Positions 1-9,035 are shown, counted from the stretch's first letter. The stretch is DNA of 64,000 bases from Streptomyces caniscabiei (GCF_014930365.1 NZ_JABXWI010000022.1:62001-126000); one strand, 5' to 3'. A program made the numbers and translations. Notes: a model not told the origin generated them from the letters alone.

Positions 1-2
1 AG

Positions 3-2033
3 TTCGGCCCCGGCTGCACCAACATCGCGCTCACCGAGGGCATGATCGACCTCGTCGTCAACCGTGGCGTCGACATCGTCAACATGTCCATCGGCGGCCT
101 CCCGGCGCTGAACGACGGCAACAACGCGCGCGCCGAGCTCTACACGCGCCTCATCGACACCTACGGCGTCCAGCTGGTCATCTCGGCCGGCAACTCCGGC
201 CCCGGCGCCAACACGATCGGCGACCCCGGCCTCGCCGACAAGGTGATCTCGGTCGGCGCGTCCATCTCCAAGGAGACCTGGGCGTCCAACTACGGCTCGC
301 AGGTCACCAAGGACTACCAGCTGTTCAACTTCTCCTCGCGCGGCCCGCGTGAGGACGGCGGCTTCACGCCGACCCTGGTGGCGCCGGGCGCCGCGGTGAA
401 CACCGCGCAGACCTGGCTGCCGGGCGTCATCGCCCCCGAGGCGGGCTACACGCTCCCGGCCGGCTACCAGATGCTCAACGGCACCTCGATGGCCTCCCCG
501 CAGGCGACCGGCTCCGCCGCACTGCTGCTCAGCGCCGCGAAGCAGAAGGGCGTCGACCTGCCGCCCGCGAAGCTGCGCACCGCGCTGACCTCGACCGCCG
601 ACCACATCAGCGGTGTCCAGGCGTACGCCGAGGGCGCGGGCCTGATGAACATCGTCGACGCGTGGAAGTCGGTGAAGGCGGGTGCGACCGCGCACGAGTA
701 CGCGGTCAAGGCCCCCGTCGACACCGCGATCGACTTCGCGCTGAAGACGCCGGGCTTCGGCACCGGCGTCTACGACCGTGAGGGCGGCCTGAAGGTCGGG
801 CAGAAGAAGACGTACGAGGTGACGATCACCCGCACGTCCGGCGCCGACAAGGCGATCCGTCACGAGCTGCACCTGGAGAACAACCGGGACGACACGTTCC
901 GGATCGTCGGCGACGACGTGGTCTCCCTGCCGCTGAACAAGCCGGTCACCGTGAAGATCGCCGCCAAGCCGGAGAACTCCGGCATCAGCAGCGCGATCCT
1001 GGAGGTCGACGACCCGAAGACGGTCGGCATCGACCGGCAGGTCCTCAACACGGTGGTCGTCTCCACGCCGCTGAAGTACGCCCACTCGGCGTCCGGCACG
1101 GTCCAGCGCAACTCCTTCAAGTCGTACTTCATCACCGTCCCCGAGGGCGCCAAGACCCTCGAGGTCGCGATCAGCGGGCTGAAGGACAAGAGCCAGACCC
1201 GGTTCATCGCCAACCACCCGTACGGTCTGGCGGTCGAGAACACCAGCTCGCTGACCTGCTACAACAACTTCCAGGACGGCGGCGGCTGCAAGCCGGACGT
1301 GCGCTCGTACGCCAACCCGCAGCCCGGCGTCTGGGAGATCGAGGTCGAGTCGCGCCGGACCTCGCCGGTGCTCGACAACACCTACAAGCTGAACTTCGCG
1401 GTCTACGGCGCGAGCTTCGACCCGGAGGTCGTCACCGTCCCCGAGGCCAAGGTCGGCACCCCGACCGCCGCCTCCTGGAAGGTGACCAACGCCCTCGCCC
1501 CCGTCGACGGCAAGCTGGCGGGCGGCCCGCTGGGCTCGGCCAAGACCGACCGGCCGACCATCGCCACCGGTGTCACCCAGACGACCACGGTCGAGGTGCC
1601 CGCGGGCGCCGAGTCCCTGGACGTGGCCATCGGCAACACCGCCGACACGGGCGCGGACCTCGACCTGTACGTCCGCGACGCCGCGGGCACCGAGGTCGCC
1701 AGCTCCGCGGACGGCGACTCCGAGGAGGCCGTCTCCGTCCCGAAGCCGGCCGCCGGTACGTACACCATCGAGGTCGTCGGCTACGCGGTGCCCTCCGGGT
1801 CGACCGCGTACGACTACCGCGACGTGTTCTTCTCCTCCGCCCTCGGCGAGGTGAAGGTCGCGGACACCGCCGTCAAGCTCGGCACCGGCCAGTCGACCAC
1901 CGTCTCCGGTGACGTCGTCGCGGCCGCCGCGGCGCCGGCCGGCCGGGAGTTCTTCGGCCAGGTGCAGCTGGTGAACGCGCGCGGCACGGCCGCGGGCACC
2001 GGCAGCGTGCGGATCGAGAAGGTCACGCCGTAG
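3..2033 (+). CDS. S8 family serine peptidase, 5'-truncated
   Basis: The reading frame is already open at the window edge, so the N-terminus (signal, propeptide, catalytic Asp and probably His) lies outside. The visible part holds the subtilisin core: an SAGNSGPG oxyanion-hole segment and the nucleophile motif GTSMASPQATG near nt 480-515. About 450 residues follow the catalytic core, with beta-sandwich sequence resembling pre-peptidase C-terminal domains (two stretches, roughly nt 1090-1420 and 1560-1850). Such enzymes are secreted or cell-wall proteases of the subtilisin/tripeptidyl-peptidase type. It is transcribed towards the sigma/anti-sigma pair and ends at a strong hairpin at 2098. The family call is firm. 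Substrate and exact subtype cannot be judged without the N-terminus. Confidence 0.93.
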   Translation, partial: FGPGCTNIALTEGMIDLVVNRGVDIVNMSIGGLPALNDGNNARAELYTRLIDTYGVQLVISAGNSGPGANTIGDPGLADKVISVGASISKETWASNYGSQVTKDYQLFNFSSRGPREDGGFTPTLVAPGAAVNTAQTWLPGVIAPEAGYTLPAGYQMLNGTSMASPQATGSAALLLSAAKQKGVDLPPAKLRTALTSTADHISGVQAYAEGAGLMNIVDAWKSVKAGATAHEYAVKAPVDTAIDFALKTPGFGTGVYDREGGLKVGQKKTYEVTITRTSGADKAIRHELHLENNRDDTFRIVGDDVVSLPLNKPVTVKIAAKPENSGISSAILEVDDPKTVGIDRQVLNTVVVSTPLKYAHSASGTVQRNSFKSYFITVPEGAKTLEVAISGLKDKSQTRFIANHPYGLAVENTSSLTCYNNFQDGGGCKPDVRSYANPQPGVWEIEVESRRTSPVLDNTYKLNFAVYGASFDPEVVTVPEAKVGTPTAASWKVTNALAPVDGKLAGGPLGSAKTDRPTIATGVTQTTTVEVPAGAESLDVAIGNTADTGADLDLYVRDAAGTEVASSADGDSEEAVSVPKPAAGTYTIEVVGYAVPSGSTAYDYRDVFFSSALGEVKVADTAVKLGTGQSTTVSGDVVAAAAAPAGREFFGQVQLVNARGTAAGTGSVRIEKVTP

Positions 2034-2097
2034 TGCGCCGGTAGTGCGTGAGCGGTACGCGCGTGCGTGAGTGACAGGCGCGTGTGAGTGACAGGGA

Positions 2098-2127
2098 GGG
2101 GCGGGTGTCCGGATGGACACCCGCCCC
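2098..2127. terminator. bidirectional hairpin terminator
   Basis: Two perfectly complementary 13-base arms (GGGGCGGGTGTCC and its complement) enclose the loop GGAT, followed by TTCG. It lies between the convergent S8 peptidase and anti-sigma genes and can serve both. Confidence 0.8.
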
Positions 2128-2154
2128 TTCGCCTTGCCGCTCCGGTTCAGCGGC

Positions 2155-3066
2155 TCAGTCGCACGTGATCTTCTTCGACTCCGGCAGGGCCTCCTCGATC
2201 CAGGCCCGTTCCCGGGCGATCTCCGCCTCCCCGGTGGTCCAGATGTCCGGCTGCGCGCTGTCCATGGGGAAGCCGAGGAGGACGTGGTCGCCCTTCTTCA
2301 GACGGGGGTCGACGTCGTGGCTCATGGGAAAGACGATCCGGTCCTCCCCCTTGTCGGGTTTGATCCAGCGGTCCACCTCCACCGTGATCCGGTCCTGCTC
2401 GACCCCCGGCACGGCCTCGACCTCGGTGACGGCGCCCTCCACGATGGTGCGGGAGCAGGCGACGTACCCCTCCCGGCTGAGCGAGGCCCCTTCCCGGCTC
2501 CCGGCGTCCCCGTCCGCCTGATCGGAGACAGCCGCGTCGGACGACTTCGAGCTGCTCGCCCCGCCGCCGGGCTGCAGCATCCCCCAGCCGATGACGAGGA
2601 CGACGGAGGCGGCGGCCGCGGCGGCGAGGGTGCCGGTGGTGAGCCGCCGGGCGCGGGACGGCCGCGACGGCAGGGGGGTCACCGACGCGGAGGGGGCCGT
2701 CGCGGGCCCGGACACCTGCCCGGGTTCCGTCTCGGCACCGGCCGTGCCCCCCGGCCGCGCGGCCCCGGCTCGCCCCGGCGCGACCCCGTTCACGGCCTCC
2801 TCGCCCGGCGTCGCCAGCGCGTCGCCGATCAGCCCCAGCTGCTCCCGCAGCAGGGCGAGGTCGGCGACGGCCGCCTCGTGGGACGCCACGAACTCGGCGT
2901 CCCGCAGCGCGTCCTCGGGCAGCGGTTCGTCGAGCAGGGCCGCCATCAGCGCGTCCATACCGGCGTAGGCGGGGCCGTCGTACGGGGGCTCGTCGTGCGC
3001 GGGCTCGTCGTGCGCGGGGAGCGCCTCGGGCTCGCTGTCGCGCCGGCTGTGGTCTCGGGCGGTCAT
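2155..3066 (-). CDS. membrane-anchored partner of the ECF sigma factor (putative anti-sigma factor)
   Basis: A 303-residue protein starting at the ATG one base after the sigma-factor stop codon, so the two are translationally coupled. Residues 1-90 are acidic and helical. A Pro/Ala/Gly linker runs to about residue 140, one membrane helix spans about 143-164, and the remaining 140 residues would be extracytoplasmic with two cysteines. That topology and gene order fit an anti-sigma factor that holds the upstream ECF factor at the membrane. The zinc motif (HxxxCxxC) of ZAS-type anti-sigmas is not present, so the role is inferred from context only. The repeat AHDEPAHDEPPYDGP near the N-terminus is unusual. 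Confidence 0.7.
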   Translation of the reverse strand: MTARDHSRRDSEPEALPAHDEPAHDEPPYDGPAYAGMDALMAALLDEPLPEDALRDAEFVASHEAAVADLALLREQLGLIGDALATPGEEAVNGVAPGRAGAARPGGTAGAETEPGQVSGPATAPSASVTPLPSRPSRARRLTTGTLAAAAAASVVLVIGWGMLQPGGGASSSKSSDAAVSDQADGDAGSREGASLSREGYVACSRTIVEGAVTEVEAVPGVEQDRITVEVDRWIKPDKGEDRIVFPMSHDVDPRLKKGDHVLLGFPMDSAQPDIWTTGEAEIARERAWIEEALPESKKITCD

Positions 3067-3067
3067 G

Positions 3068-3604
3068 TCACACCACCTCGTCCTCGTGCAGGCGGGTACG
3101 CAGGGCGCGGACCGCCGAGTGGAGCCTGCTCTTGACGGTGCCCTCGGGGATGCCGAGCTCGTCGGCGATCCCGCGTACCGGCAGGTCGGCGTAGAAGCGC
3201 AGGACGAGGACCTGGCGCAGGGCGTCGGGCAGCCCGTCCAGGCCTCGGGCGACGGCGAGCGAGAGCACGCTGGAATCCTCGCCCGAGGGGTGCTCGTGCT
3301 GGCGCAGCGAGGCCAGCCGCTCGCCGAGGCGCTCCTGGCGGCGTTTGGCGCGGTGCCAGTCCATCGCCAGGTTGGAGGCGACCACCGCCGCCCACGCGGA
3401 CACGTCCCGCGGCGCCTCCCGGCCGCTCGCGGCCCGCTCCAGCAGCCGTAGCCGTACCTGCTGTACCCCGTCCAGCAGGTCCGACTGCGGCACACCGCCG
3501 AGCGCGAGCACGGCCCTCACCCGCCGCTCCTGGGCCGCGTCCAGCGGGTCCTCCGGCTCCCGGACCCCCTCGACGTGGCGCGCCTTTCTGCGCAGCACAG
3601 CCAC
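3068..3604 (-). CDS. ECF (sigma-70 family) RNA polymerase sigma factor
   Basis: A 178-residue ECF sigma factor. Region 2 (core binding and -10 recognition) includes the segment AWAAVVASNLAMDWHRAKRR. Region 4 (-35 recognition) ends in the helix-turn-helix DLPVRGIADELGIPEGTVKS. The length is typical of ECF factors. The start is GTG, chosen for the purine-rich GGAGGGGAGGGG just upstream. It is the first gene of a two-gene unit with the putative membrane anti-sigma. A GAAC/CGTC-like promoter pair lies at about 3628-3656 on the same strand, which would fit autoregulation, but that is inference. Target genes cannot be read from the window. Confidence 0.93.
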   Translation of the reverse strand: MAVLRRKARHVEGVREPEDPLDAAQERRVRAVLALGGVPQSDLLDGVQQVRLRLLERAASGREAPRDVSAWAAVVASNLAMDWHRAKRRQERLGERLASLRQHEHPSGEDSSVLSLAVARGLDGLPDALRQVLVLRFYADLPVRGIADELGIPEGTVKSRLHSAVRALRTRLHEDEVV

Positions 3605-3954
3605 CCCTCCCCTCCCGCGTTTCCCCTACGACGCCGCCGCGGGCCGAAACGTTCACGGGTTCGGCACGACATTCCCGGCGCGGCGCAGAGGCGTACGTCA
3701 CACCTTCGCGTGCGTCCGGGTGACATGGGCAGGGTCGAGGCAGCACAGCTTGCGGCACGGGGCCGTCGTAGGGCGAATTTCTCCAGCTCAGCGGGGGTGC
3801 CGACCAAAGAAGCGGCTCCCGCGCCGGGGGTGGGTCCGTCCCGTCCTTCGAGCGTTCCGGTCAAAGGATTGGACAGGCGGACCCGGGCTGACCGCATGAT
3901 GGAAAGGCCTCGGTCATGCCGCAGACACATACAAGCCACGTCAAAGGAGTCGCC
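3605..3954. promoter_or_regulatory. divergent promoter region between ECF sigma gene and asd
   Basis: A 350-base gap with no convincing gene. It must hold the promoters of the leftward sigma operon and of rightward asd. On the minus strand, GTGAACG (about 3650-3656) and CGTCGTA (about 3627-3633) are spaced by about 16 bases, the pattern of an ECF-type promoter. On the plus strand only the asd ribosome site AAAGGAG at 3943-3949 is clear. Confidence 0.45.
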
Positions 3955-4983
3955 GTGAGGGTCGGAATCGTCGGAGCCACCGGTCAGGTCGGCACGGTCA
4001 TGCGCAAGATCCTCAAGGACCGCGACTTCCCGACGCGCGAGCTGCGCCTGTTCGCGTCCGCCCGTTCGGCCGGTTCGGTCCTCGACGGTGTGACGGTGGA
4101 GGACGCGGCGACCGCCGACTACTCCGGCCTCGACATCGTCCTGTTCTCCGCGGGCGGCGCGACCTCGAAGGCGCTGGCCGAGAAGGTGGCGTCGCAGGGC
4201 GCGGTCGTGATCGACAACTCCTCCGCGTGGCGCCGCGACCCCGAGGTGCCCCTCGTGGTCTCCGAGGTGAACCCGCACGCGATCGCCGACCGCCCCAAGG
4301 GCATCATCGCCAACCCGAACTGCACGACGATGGCCGCGATGCCGGTGCTGCGTCCGCTGCACGACGAGGCGGGCCTCGAAGCGCTGGTCGTCGCCACCTA
4401 CCAGGCGGTCTCCGGCTCCGGTCTCGCGGGCGTCGCGGAGCTGCACGGCCAGGTGCAGAAGGTCGCGGCCGACGCGGACAAGCTGACGCACGACGGCTCG
4501 GCGGTCGACTTCCCCGAGCCCGGCGTCTACAAGCGGCCCATCGCCTTCAACGTGCTCCCGCTCGCGGGTTCGATCGTCGACGACGGTCTGCACGAGACGG
4601 ACGAGGAGCAGAAGCTCCGCCACGAGTCCCGCAAGATCCTGGAGATCCCCGGTCTGAAGGTCTCCGGCACCTGCGTCCGCGTCCCGGTCTTCTCCGGGCA
4701 CTCCCTCCAGATCAACGCCCGCTTCGCCCGTCCGATCAGCGTGGAGCGCGCGACGGAGCTGCTGGGCGGTGCGCCGGGCGTCGCCCTCTCCGACATCCCG
4801 ACCCCGCTCCAGGCCGCCGGTCAGGACCCCTCCTTCGTGGGCCGCATCCGCGCCGACGAGACCGTGGACAACGGCCTCGCCCTGTTCGTCTCCAATGACA
4901 ACCTCCGCAAGGGCGCCGCGCTGAACGCGGTCCAGATCGCGGAGCTGGTGGCGGCCGAGCTGAACGAGAAGCGGAACGGCTGA
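3955..4983 (+). CDS. asd: aspartate-semialdehyde dehydrogenase
   Basis: A 342-residue cytoplasmic enzyme that reduces beta-aspartyl phosphate to aspartate semialdehyde with NADPH, the branch point to lysine/diaminopimelate, threonine and methionine. The N-terminus carries the Rossmann motif GIVGATGQVG. The catalytic cysteine is Cys123 in NPNCTTMA, and VSGSGLAG and the substrate-binding GTCVRVPVFSGHS segment follow. The GTG start at 3955 is preferred because AAAGGAG sits six bases upstream. A start further upstream at the ATG 3916 would add 13 residues without a ribosome site. No aspartokinase gene is adjacent, so this may be a second, stand-alone asd copy. A strong terminator follows. Confidence 0.96.
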   Translation: MRVGIVGATGQVGTVMRKILKDRDFPTRELRLFASARSAGSVLDGVTVEDAATADYSGLDIVLFSAGGATSKALAEKVASQGAVVIDNSSAWRRDPEVPLVVSEVNPHAIADRPKGIIANPNCTTMAAMPVLRPLHDEAGLEALVVATYQAVSGSGLAGVAELHGQVQKVAADADKLTHDGSAVDFPEPGVYKRPIAFNVLPLAGSIVDDGLHETDEEQKLRHESRKILEIPGLKVSGTCVRVPVFSGHSLQINARFARPISVERATELLGGAPGVALSDIPTPLQAAGQDPSFVGRIRADETVDNGLALFVSNDNLRKGAALNAVQIAELVAAELNEKRNG

Positions 4984-5047
4984 GCCGAACGGGAGGCAGA
5001 GCGGCCGAGCCGTACGGGAAGCAGCGGCGGACAGGCCGGCCGTACGC

Positions 5048-5088
5048 GGACGGGGCGCACCACCGGATGCCGGTGGGGCGCCCCGTCC
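5048..5088 (+). terminator. asd terminator hairpin
   Basis: Complementary arms of about 19 bases (GGACGGGGCG... pairing with ...CGCCCCGTCC, one mismatch) around the loop ATG, 65 bases after the asd stop and before the pepN ribosome site. Confidence 0.7.
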
Positions 5089-5147
5089 CATGCCGCACCG
5101 ACCCATGGAAGGATGGCGCAACCCACACATACCGAGGAGATGACCGC

Positions 5148-7727
5148 GTGCCTGGCACAAACCTGACCCGCGACGAGGCTCAGCAGCGGGCGGCGCTGCT
5201 CAGCGTCGACTCGTACGAGATCGATCTCGACCTCTCCGGCGCGCAGGAGGGCGGTACCTACCGGTCCGTCACCACGGTGCGCTTCGACGTCGCGGAGAAC
5301 GGCGCGACGTCCTTCATCGACCTGGTGGCCCCGACCGTCCACGAGGTGACCCTCAACGGCGACGCGCTGGACCCGGCGGAGGTCTTCGCGGACTCCCGGA
5401 TCGCGCTCCCCGGTCTGCTCCAGGGCCGCAACATCCTGCGGGTCGTGGCCGACTGCGCCTACACCAACACGGGTGAGGGCCTGCACCGGTTCGTCGACCC
5501 GGTCGACGAACAGGCTTACCTGTACACCCAGTTCGAGGTCCCGGACGCGCGCCGGGTCTTCGCGTCGTTCGAGCAGCCGGACCTGAAGGCCACCTTCCAG
5601 TTCACCGTGAAGGCCCCGACCGGCTGGACCGTCATCTCCAACTCGCCGACGCCGGAGCCCAAGGACGACGTCTGGGTCTTCGAGCCGACGCCCCGGATCT
5701 CGACGTACATCACGGCGCTCGTCGTGGGCCCGTACCACTCGGTGCACAGCGTGTACGAGAAGGACGGCCAGAGCGTGCCGCTCGGCATCTACTGCCGTCC
5801 CTCGCTCGCCGAGTACCTGGACTCCGACGCGATCTTCGAGGTCACCCGGCAGGGCTTCGACTGGTTCCAGGAGAAGTTCGACTACGCCTACCCGTTCGAG
5901 AAGTACGACCAGCTGTTCGTACCGGAGTTCAACGCGGGCGCGATGGAGAACGCGGGCGCGGTGACCATCCGCGACCAGTACGTCTTCCGCTCGAAGGTGA
6001 CGGACGCCGCGTACGAGGTCCGCGCCGAGACCATCCTCCACGAGCTGGCCCACATGTGGTTCGGCGACCTGGTGACGATGGAGTGGTGGAACGACCTGTG
6101 GCTGAACGAGTCGTTCGCCACCTACACGTCGATCGCCTGCCAGGCGGACGCCCCCGGCTCGCGCTGGCCGCACTCCTGGACCACGTTCGCCAACTCCATG
6201 AAGACCTGGGCGTACCGGCAGGACCAGCTGCCGTCCACGCACCCGATCATGGCGGAGATCAACGACCTGGACGACGTCCTCGTCAACTTCGACGGCATCA
6301 CCTACGCGAAGGGCGCTTCCGTCCTGAAGCAGCTCGTCGCGTACGTCGGCCAGGACGAGTTCTTCCGGGGCGTGCAGGCCTACTTCAAGGCGCACGCGTT
6401 CGGCAACACACGTCTGTCCGATCTGCTGGGCGCCCTGGAGGAGACCTCCGGCCGCGATCTGAAGGCCTGGTCGAAGGCATGGCTGGAGACGGCCGGCATC
6501 AACGTGCTGCGCCCGGAGATCGAGACGGACGAGCACGGCGTCATCACCTCCTTCGCGATCCGTCAGGAGGCCCCGGCGCTGCCGACGGGCGCGAAGGGCG
6601 AGCCGACGCTGCGCCCGCACCGCATCGCGGTCGGCCTGTACGAACTGGACGACACGAGCGGCAAGCTGGTCCGCGACGAGCGGGTCGAGCTGGACGTCGA
6701 CGGTGAACTGACCGCCGTCGCACAACTGGTGGGCAGGCGCCGCCCGGCCGTGGTCCTCCTCAACGACGACGACCTGTCGTACGCCAAGGTCCGCCTGGAC
6801 GAGCAGTCGCTGGCCTTCGTCACCGAGCACCTCGGGGACTTCGAGTCCTCCCTGCCCCGCGCGCTGTGCTGGGCCTCGGCCTGGGACATGACCCGCGACG
6901 CCGAGCTCGCGACCCGCGACTACCTGTCCCTGGTGCTCTCCGGCATCGGCAAGGAGTCCGACATCGGTGTCGTGCAGTCCCTGCACCGCCAGGTGAAGCT
7001 GGCGATCGAGCTGTACGCCGACCCGACGACCCGCGAGGCGCTGCTGACCCGCTGGACGGACGCCACGCTCGCGCACCTGCGCGCGGCCGAGGCGGCCTCC
7101 GACCACCAGCTGGCGTGGGCCCGCGCGTTCGCCGCGACCGCCCGCACGCCCGAGCAGCTGGACCTGCTGGAGGCCCTGCTGGAGGGGACGCAGACGATCG
7201 AGGGCCTGGCCGTCGACACCGAGCTGCGCTGGTCGTTCGTGCAGCGGCTCGCGGCGGTGGGCCGCTACGACGAGGCGGAGATCGCCGGCGAGTACGAGCG
7301 TGACAGGACGGCCGCCGGTGAGCGTCACGCGGCGACCGCCCGTGCCTCCCGGCCGACGCCCGAGGCGAAGGCGGAGGCCTGGTCCCAGGTCGTCGAGTCG
7401 GGCAAGCTGCCCAACGCCCTCCAGGAGGCGGTCATCGGCGGCTTCGTCCAGACCGACCAGCGCGACCTCCTCGCCCCGTACACCGACAAGTACTTCGAGG
7501 TCGTCAAGTCCGTCTGGGACTCCCGCTCGCACGAGATCGCCCAGCAGATCGCGGTCGGCCTCTACCCGACCGTCCAGGTCTCGACGGACACGCTGCACAA
7601 GACCGACACCTGGCTGAGCGCCGCCGAGCCCAACGCGGCCCTGCGCCGCCTGGTCTCGGAGTCCCGCTCGGGCGTCGAGCGCGCCCTGCGGGCCCAGGAG
7701 GCGGACGCGGCGGCGCCCTCGGACTGA
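5148..7727 (+). CDS. pepN: aminopeptidase N (M1 family zinc metallopeptidase)
   Basis: An 859-residue M1 aminopeptidase that removes N-terminal amino acids from peptides, most likely in the cytoplasm because no signal peptide is seen. The substrate-recognition motif GAMEN is at residues 264-268. The zinc motif HELAH is at 298-302, with the third ligand in NESFATY about 18 residues later. The C-terminal half matches the helical ERAP1-like domain of actinobacterial PepN, and the length is normal for the family. The GTG start at 5148 follows GAGGAG with proper spacing. The gene stands alone between two terminators. Right after its stop lies a seven-fold 10-base tandem repeat and a 20-base-pair hairpin. 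Confidence 0.97.
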   Translation: MPGTNLTRDEAQQRAALLSVDSYEIDLDLSGAQEGGTYRSVTTVRFDVAENGATSFIDLVAPTVHEVTLNGDALDPAEVFADSRIALPGLLQGRNILRVVADCAYTNTGEGLHRFVDPVDEQAYLYTQFEVPDARRVFASFEQPDLKATFQFTVKAPTGWTVISNSPTPEPKDDVWVFEPTPRISTYITALVVGPYHSVHSVYEKDGQSVPLGIYCRPSLAEYLDSDAIFEVTRQGFDWFQEKFDYAYPFEKYDQLFVPEFNAGAMENAGAVTIRDQYVFRSKVTDAAYEVRAETILHELAHMWFGDLVTMEWWNDLWLNESFATYTSIACQADAPGSRWPHSWTTFANSMKTWAYRQDQLPSTHPIMAEINDLDDVLVNFDGITYAKGASVLKQLVAYVGQDEFFRGVQAYFKAHAFGNTRLSDLLGALEETSGRDLKAWSKAWLETAGINVLRPEIETDEHGVITSFAIRQEAPALPTGAKGEPTLRPHRIAVGLYELDDTSGKLVRDERVELDVDGELTAVAQLVGRRRPAVVLLNDDDLSYAKVRLDEQSLAFVTEHLGDFESSLPRALCWASAWDMTRDAELATRDYLSLVLSGIGKESDIGVVQSLHRQVKLAIELYADPTTREALLTRWTDATLAHLRAAEAASDHQLAWARAFAATARTPEQLDLLEALLEGTQTIEGLAVDTELRWSFVQRLAAVGRYDEAEIAGEYERDRTAAGERHAATARASRPTPEAKAEAWSQVVESGKLPNALQEAVIGGFVQTDQRDLLAPYTDKYFEVVKSVWDSRSHEIAQQIAVGLYPTVQVSTDTLHKTDTWLSAAEPNAALRRLVSESRSGVERALRAQEADAAAPSD

Positions 7728-7747
7728 CGAGGGGCTCTGCCACGGCG

Positions 7748-7817
7748 GTCCATGACCGTCCATGACCGTCCATGACCGTCCATGACCGTCCATGACCGTC
7801 CATGACCGTCCATGACG
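7748..7817. repeat. tandem 10-base repeat, seven copies
   Basis: Seven head-to-tail copies of GTCCATGACC, the last with one changed base, lie directly between the pepN stop and the convergent terminator. All copies are otherwise identical, indicating recent slippage. The tract is outside any gene I can support. Confidence 0.95.
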
Positions 7818-7857
7818 GCGGGGGCGCCCGGTGATTTCACCGGGCGCCCCCGCCGTC
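7814..7857. terminator. bidirectional 20-bp hairpin terminator
   Basis: Perfect 20-base arms (starting GACGGCGGGG) with loop ATTT, between convergent pepN and the EamA transporter gene. It overlaps the end of the 10-base repeat tract. Confidence 0.85.
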
Positions 7858-7897
7858 TGCGTCACTGCCTTCGTCACTGCCTTCGTCAGTGGCTTCG

Positions 7898-8902
7898 TCA
7901 GTGCCGGACCGGGTCCTTGGCGGCTCGGCCGACGAGCGGCGCTGCCGGCCGGGGGCGGACCGCCGGGGACGCCTTGGGGGTCGGGGTCGGCGTCGTCAGG
8001 AGGCCGGTGGGGCGGGGACGGAGCTGGCCCAGGACGGTGGCGCCGAAGGCGATGGCCATGCCGAGGAGCTGGAGGGGCGTGAGGGCCTGGCCGAGGGCCG
8101 CCCAGCCGACCACGGCCGCCGTCAGCGGGGAGAGGGGGCCCAGGAAGGTCACCTGGGTGGCGGAGAGGCGGCCGATGCCCCGGAACCAGAGCCAGTAGGA
8201 GACGGCCGTGTTGGCGAGGGCGAGGTAGAGGTAGCCGCCGATCGCACGGCCGTCCAGGGCCGGGGGCGCGCCCTCGACGAGCAGGGCGAGCGGGGCGATC
8301 AGCAGGCCGCCCGCGGTCAGCTGCCAGCCGGTGAGGGCGAGGGGGCCGACTCCGGCGGGGCGGCCCCAGCGCTTGGTGAGGACCGTGCCGGTGGACATGG
8401 AGGCGGTGGAGGCGAGGGCGGCGACCAGGCCGACCGGGTCCAGCGCGCCGGCCGCCCTCAGCACGACCAGGCTGACGCCGAGCGCCGCCGCGATCCCGGT
8501 GAGCAGGGTGCGTACGGTCGGGCGCTCCCCCAGCAGCACGGTCGCCAGGCCCGCGACGAACAGCGGGCCGACCGAGCCGACGACCGCGGCCATGCCGCCC
8601 GGCAGCCGGTACGCGGAGAGGAAGAGCAGCGGGAAGAAGGCGCCGATGTTGAGCGCGCCCAGCACCGCGGCCTTCCCCCACCAGACGCCGCGCGGCAGGG
8701 TGCGCGAGATCGCCAGGAGCAGCAGGCCCGCCGGGAGCGCCCGCACCAGGCCCGTGAACAGCGGGCGGTCGGCGGGCAGGAACTCCGTCGTCACGGCGTA
8801 GGTGGTGCCCCAGGAGACGGGGGCGAGCGCGGTGAGGGCGATGAGGGAGAGACGGCTCCCGGTGTGCGGGGCGTTCACGGCGTTCGCGGTGTGCGCGGTC
8901 AT
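7898..8902 (-). CDS. EamA/DMT-family transporter
   Basis: A 334-residue inner-membrane protein with about ten hydrophobic helices in two EamA halves. The first half opens at ALAPVSWGTTYAV, a typical EamA signature, and the second at LALTGWQLTAGGLLIAPLAL. The family exports metabolites, amino acids or drugs, but the substrate cannot be told from sequence. ATG start at 8902 with GAAGGA upstream. It is divergent from a MarR regulator, and the gap contains a 14-base palindrome, so MarR control of this transporter is likely. Three copies of a 12-base unit with core CTTCGTCA lie across its stop codon (about 7865-7901). Confidence 0.9.
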   Translation of the reverse strand: MTAHTANAVNAPHTGSRLSLIALTALAPVSWGTTYAVTTEFLPADRPLFTGLVRALPAGLLLLAISRTLPRGVWWGKAAVLGALNIGAFFPLLFLSAYRLPGGMAAVVGSVGPLFVAGLATVLLGERPTVRTLLTGIAAALGVSLVVLRAAGALDPVGLVAALASTASMSTGTVLTKRWGRPAGVGPLALTGWQLTAGGLLIAPLALLVEGAPPALDGRAIGGYLYLALANTAVSYWLWFRGIGRLSATQVTFLGPLSPLTAAVVGWAALGQALTPLQLLGMAIAFGATVLGQLRPRPTGLLTTPTPTPKASPAVRPRPAAPLVGRAAKDPVRH

Positions 8903-8964
8903 GGGACGCGTCCTTCGCGGAGGAGGGGGCCTGCTTCTTCAGGTCGATAGCTTGCTTGCAATTA

Positions 8965-8978
8965 GCTTAGCGCTAAGC
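8965..8978. promoter_or_regulatory. probable MarR operator palindrome
   Basis: The sequence GCTTAGCGCTAAGC is a perfect 14-base palindrome in the 133-base gap between the divergent EamA and MarR genes. A weaker inverted repeat TTGC-TT-GCAA is at 8952-8961. Position and symmetry fit binding by the adjacent MarR dimer; no direct evidence. Confidence 0.55.
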
Positions 8979-9035
8979 AACTTTCCGTCAAGCCACTTTC
9001 TTGCGGCCGACCCAACGGCGCCCGATACTCACCCC

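Noticed and set aside
2155..3066. Sigma partner considered as a zinc-type (ZAS) anti-sigma factor
   Set aside because: The HxxxCxxC motif is absent; only topology and coupling support an anti-sigma role, so the call is kept tentative.
7748..7817. Seven-fold repeat considered as a CRISPR array
   Set aside because: The units are 10 bases and contiguous with no spacers, and no cas genes are present.
4821..8681. Very long open frame on the minus strand across pepN
   Set aside because: It is antisense to a clear M1 aminopeptidase, runs through the tandem repeat and the EamA gene, and its translation is Arg/Gly/Pro-rich without domains. It is a high-GC shadow frame.
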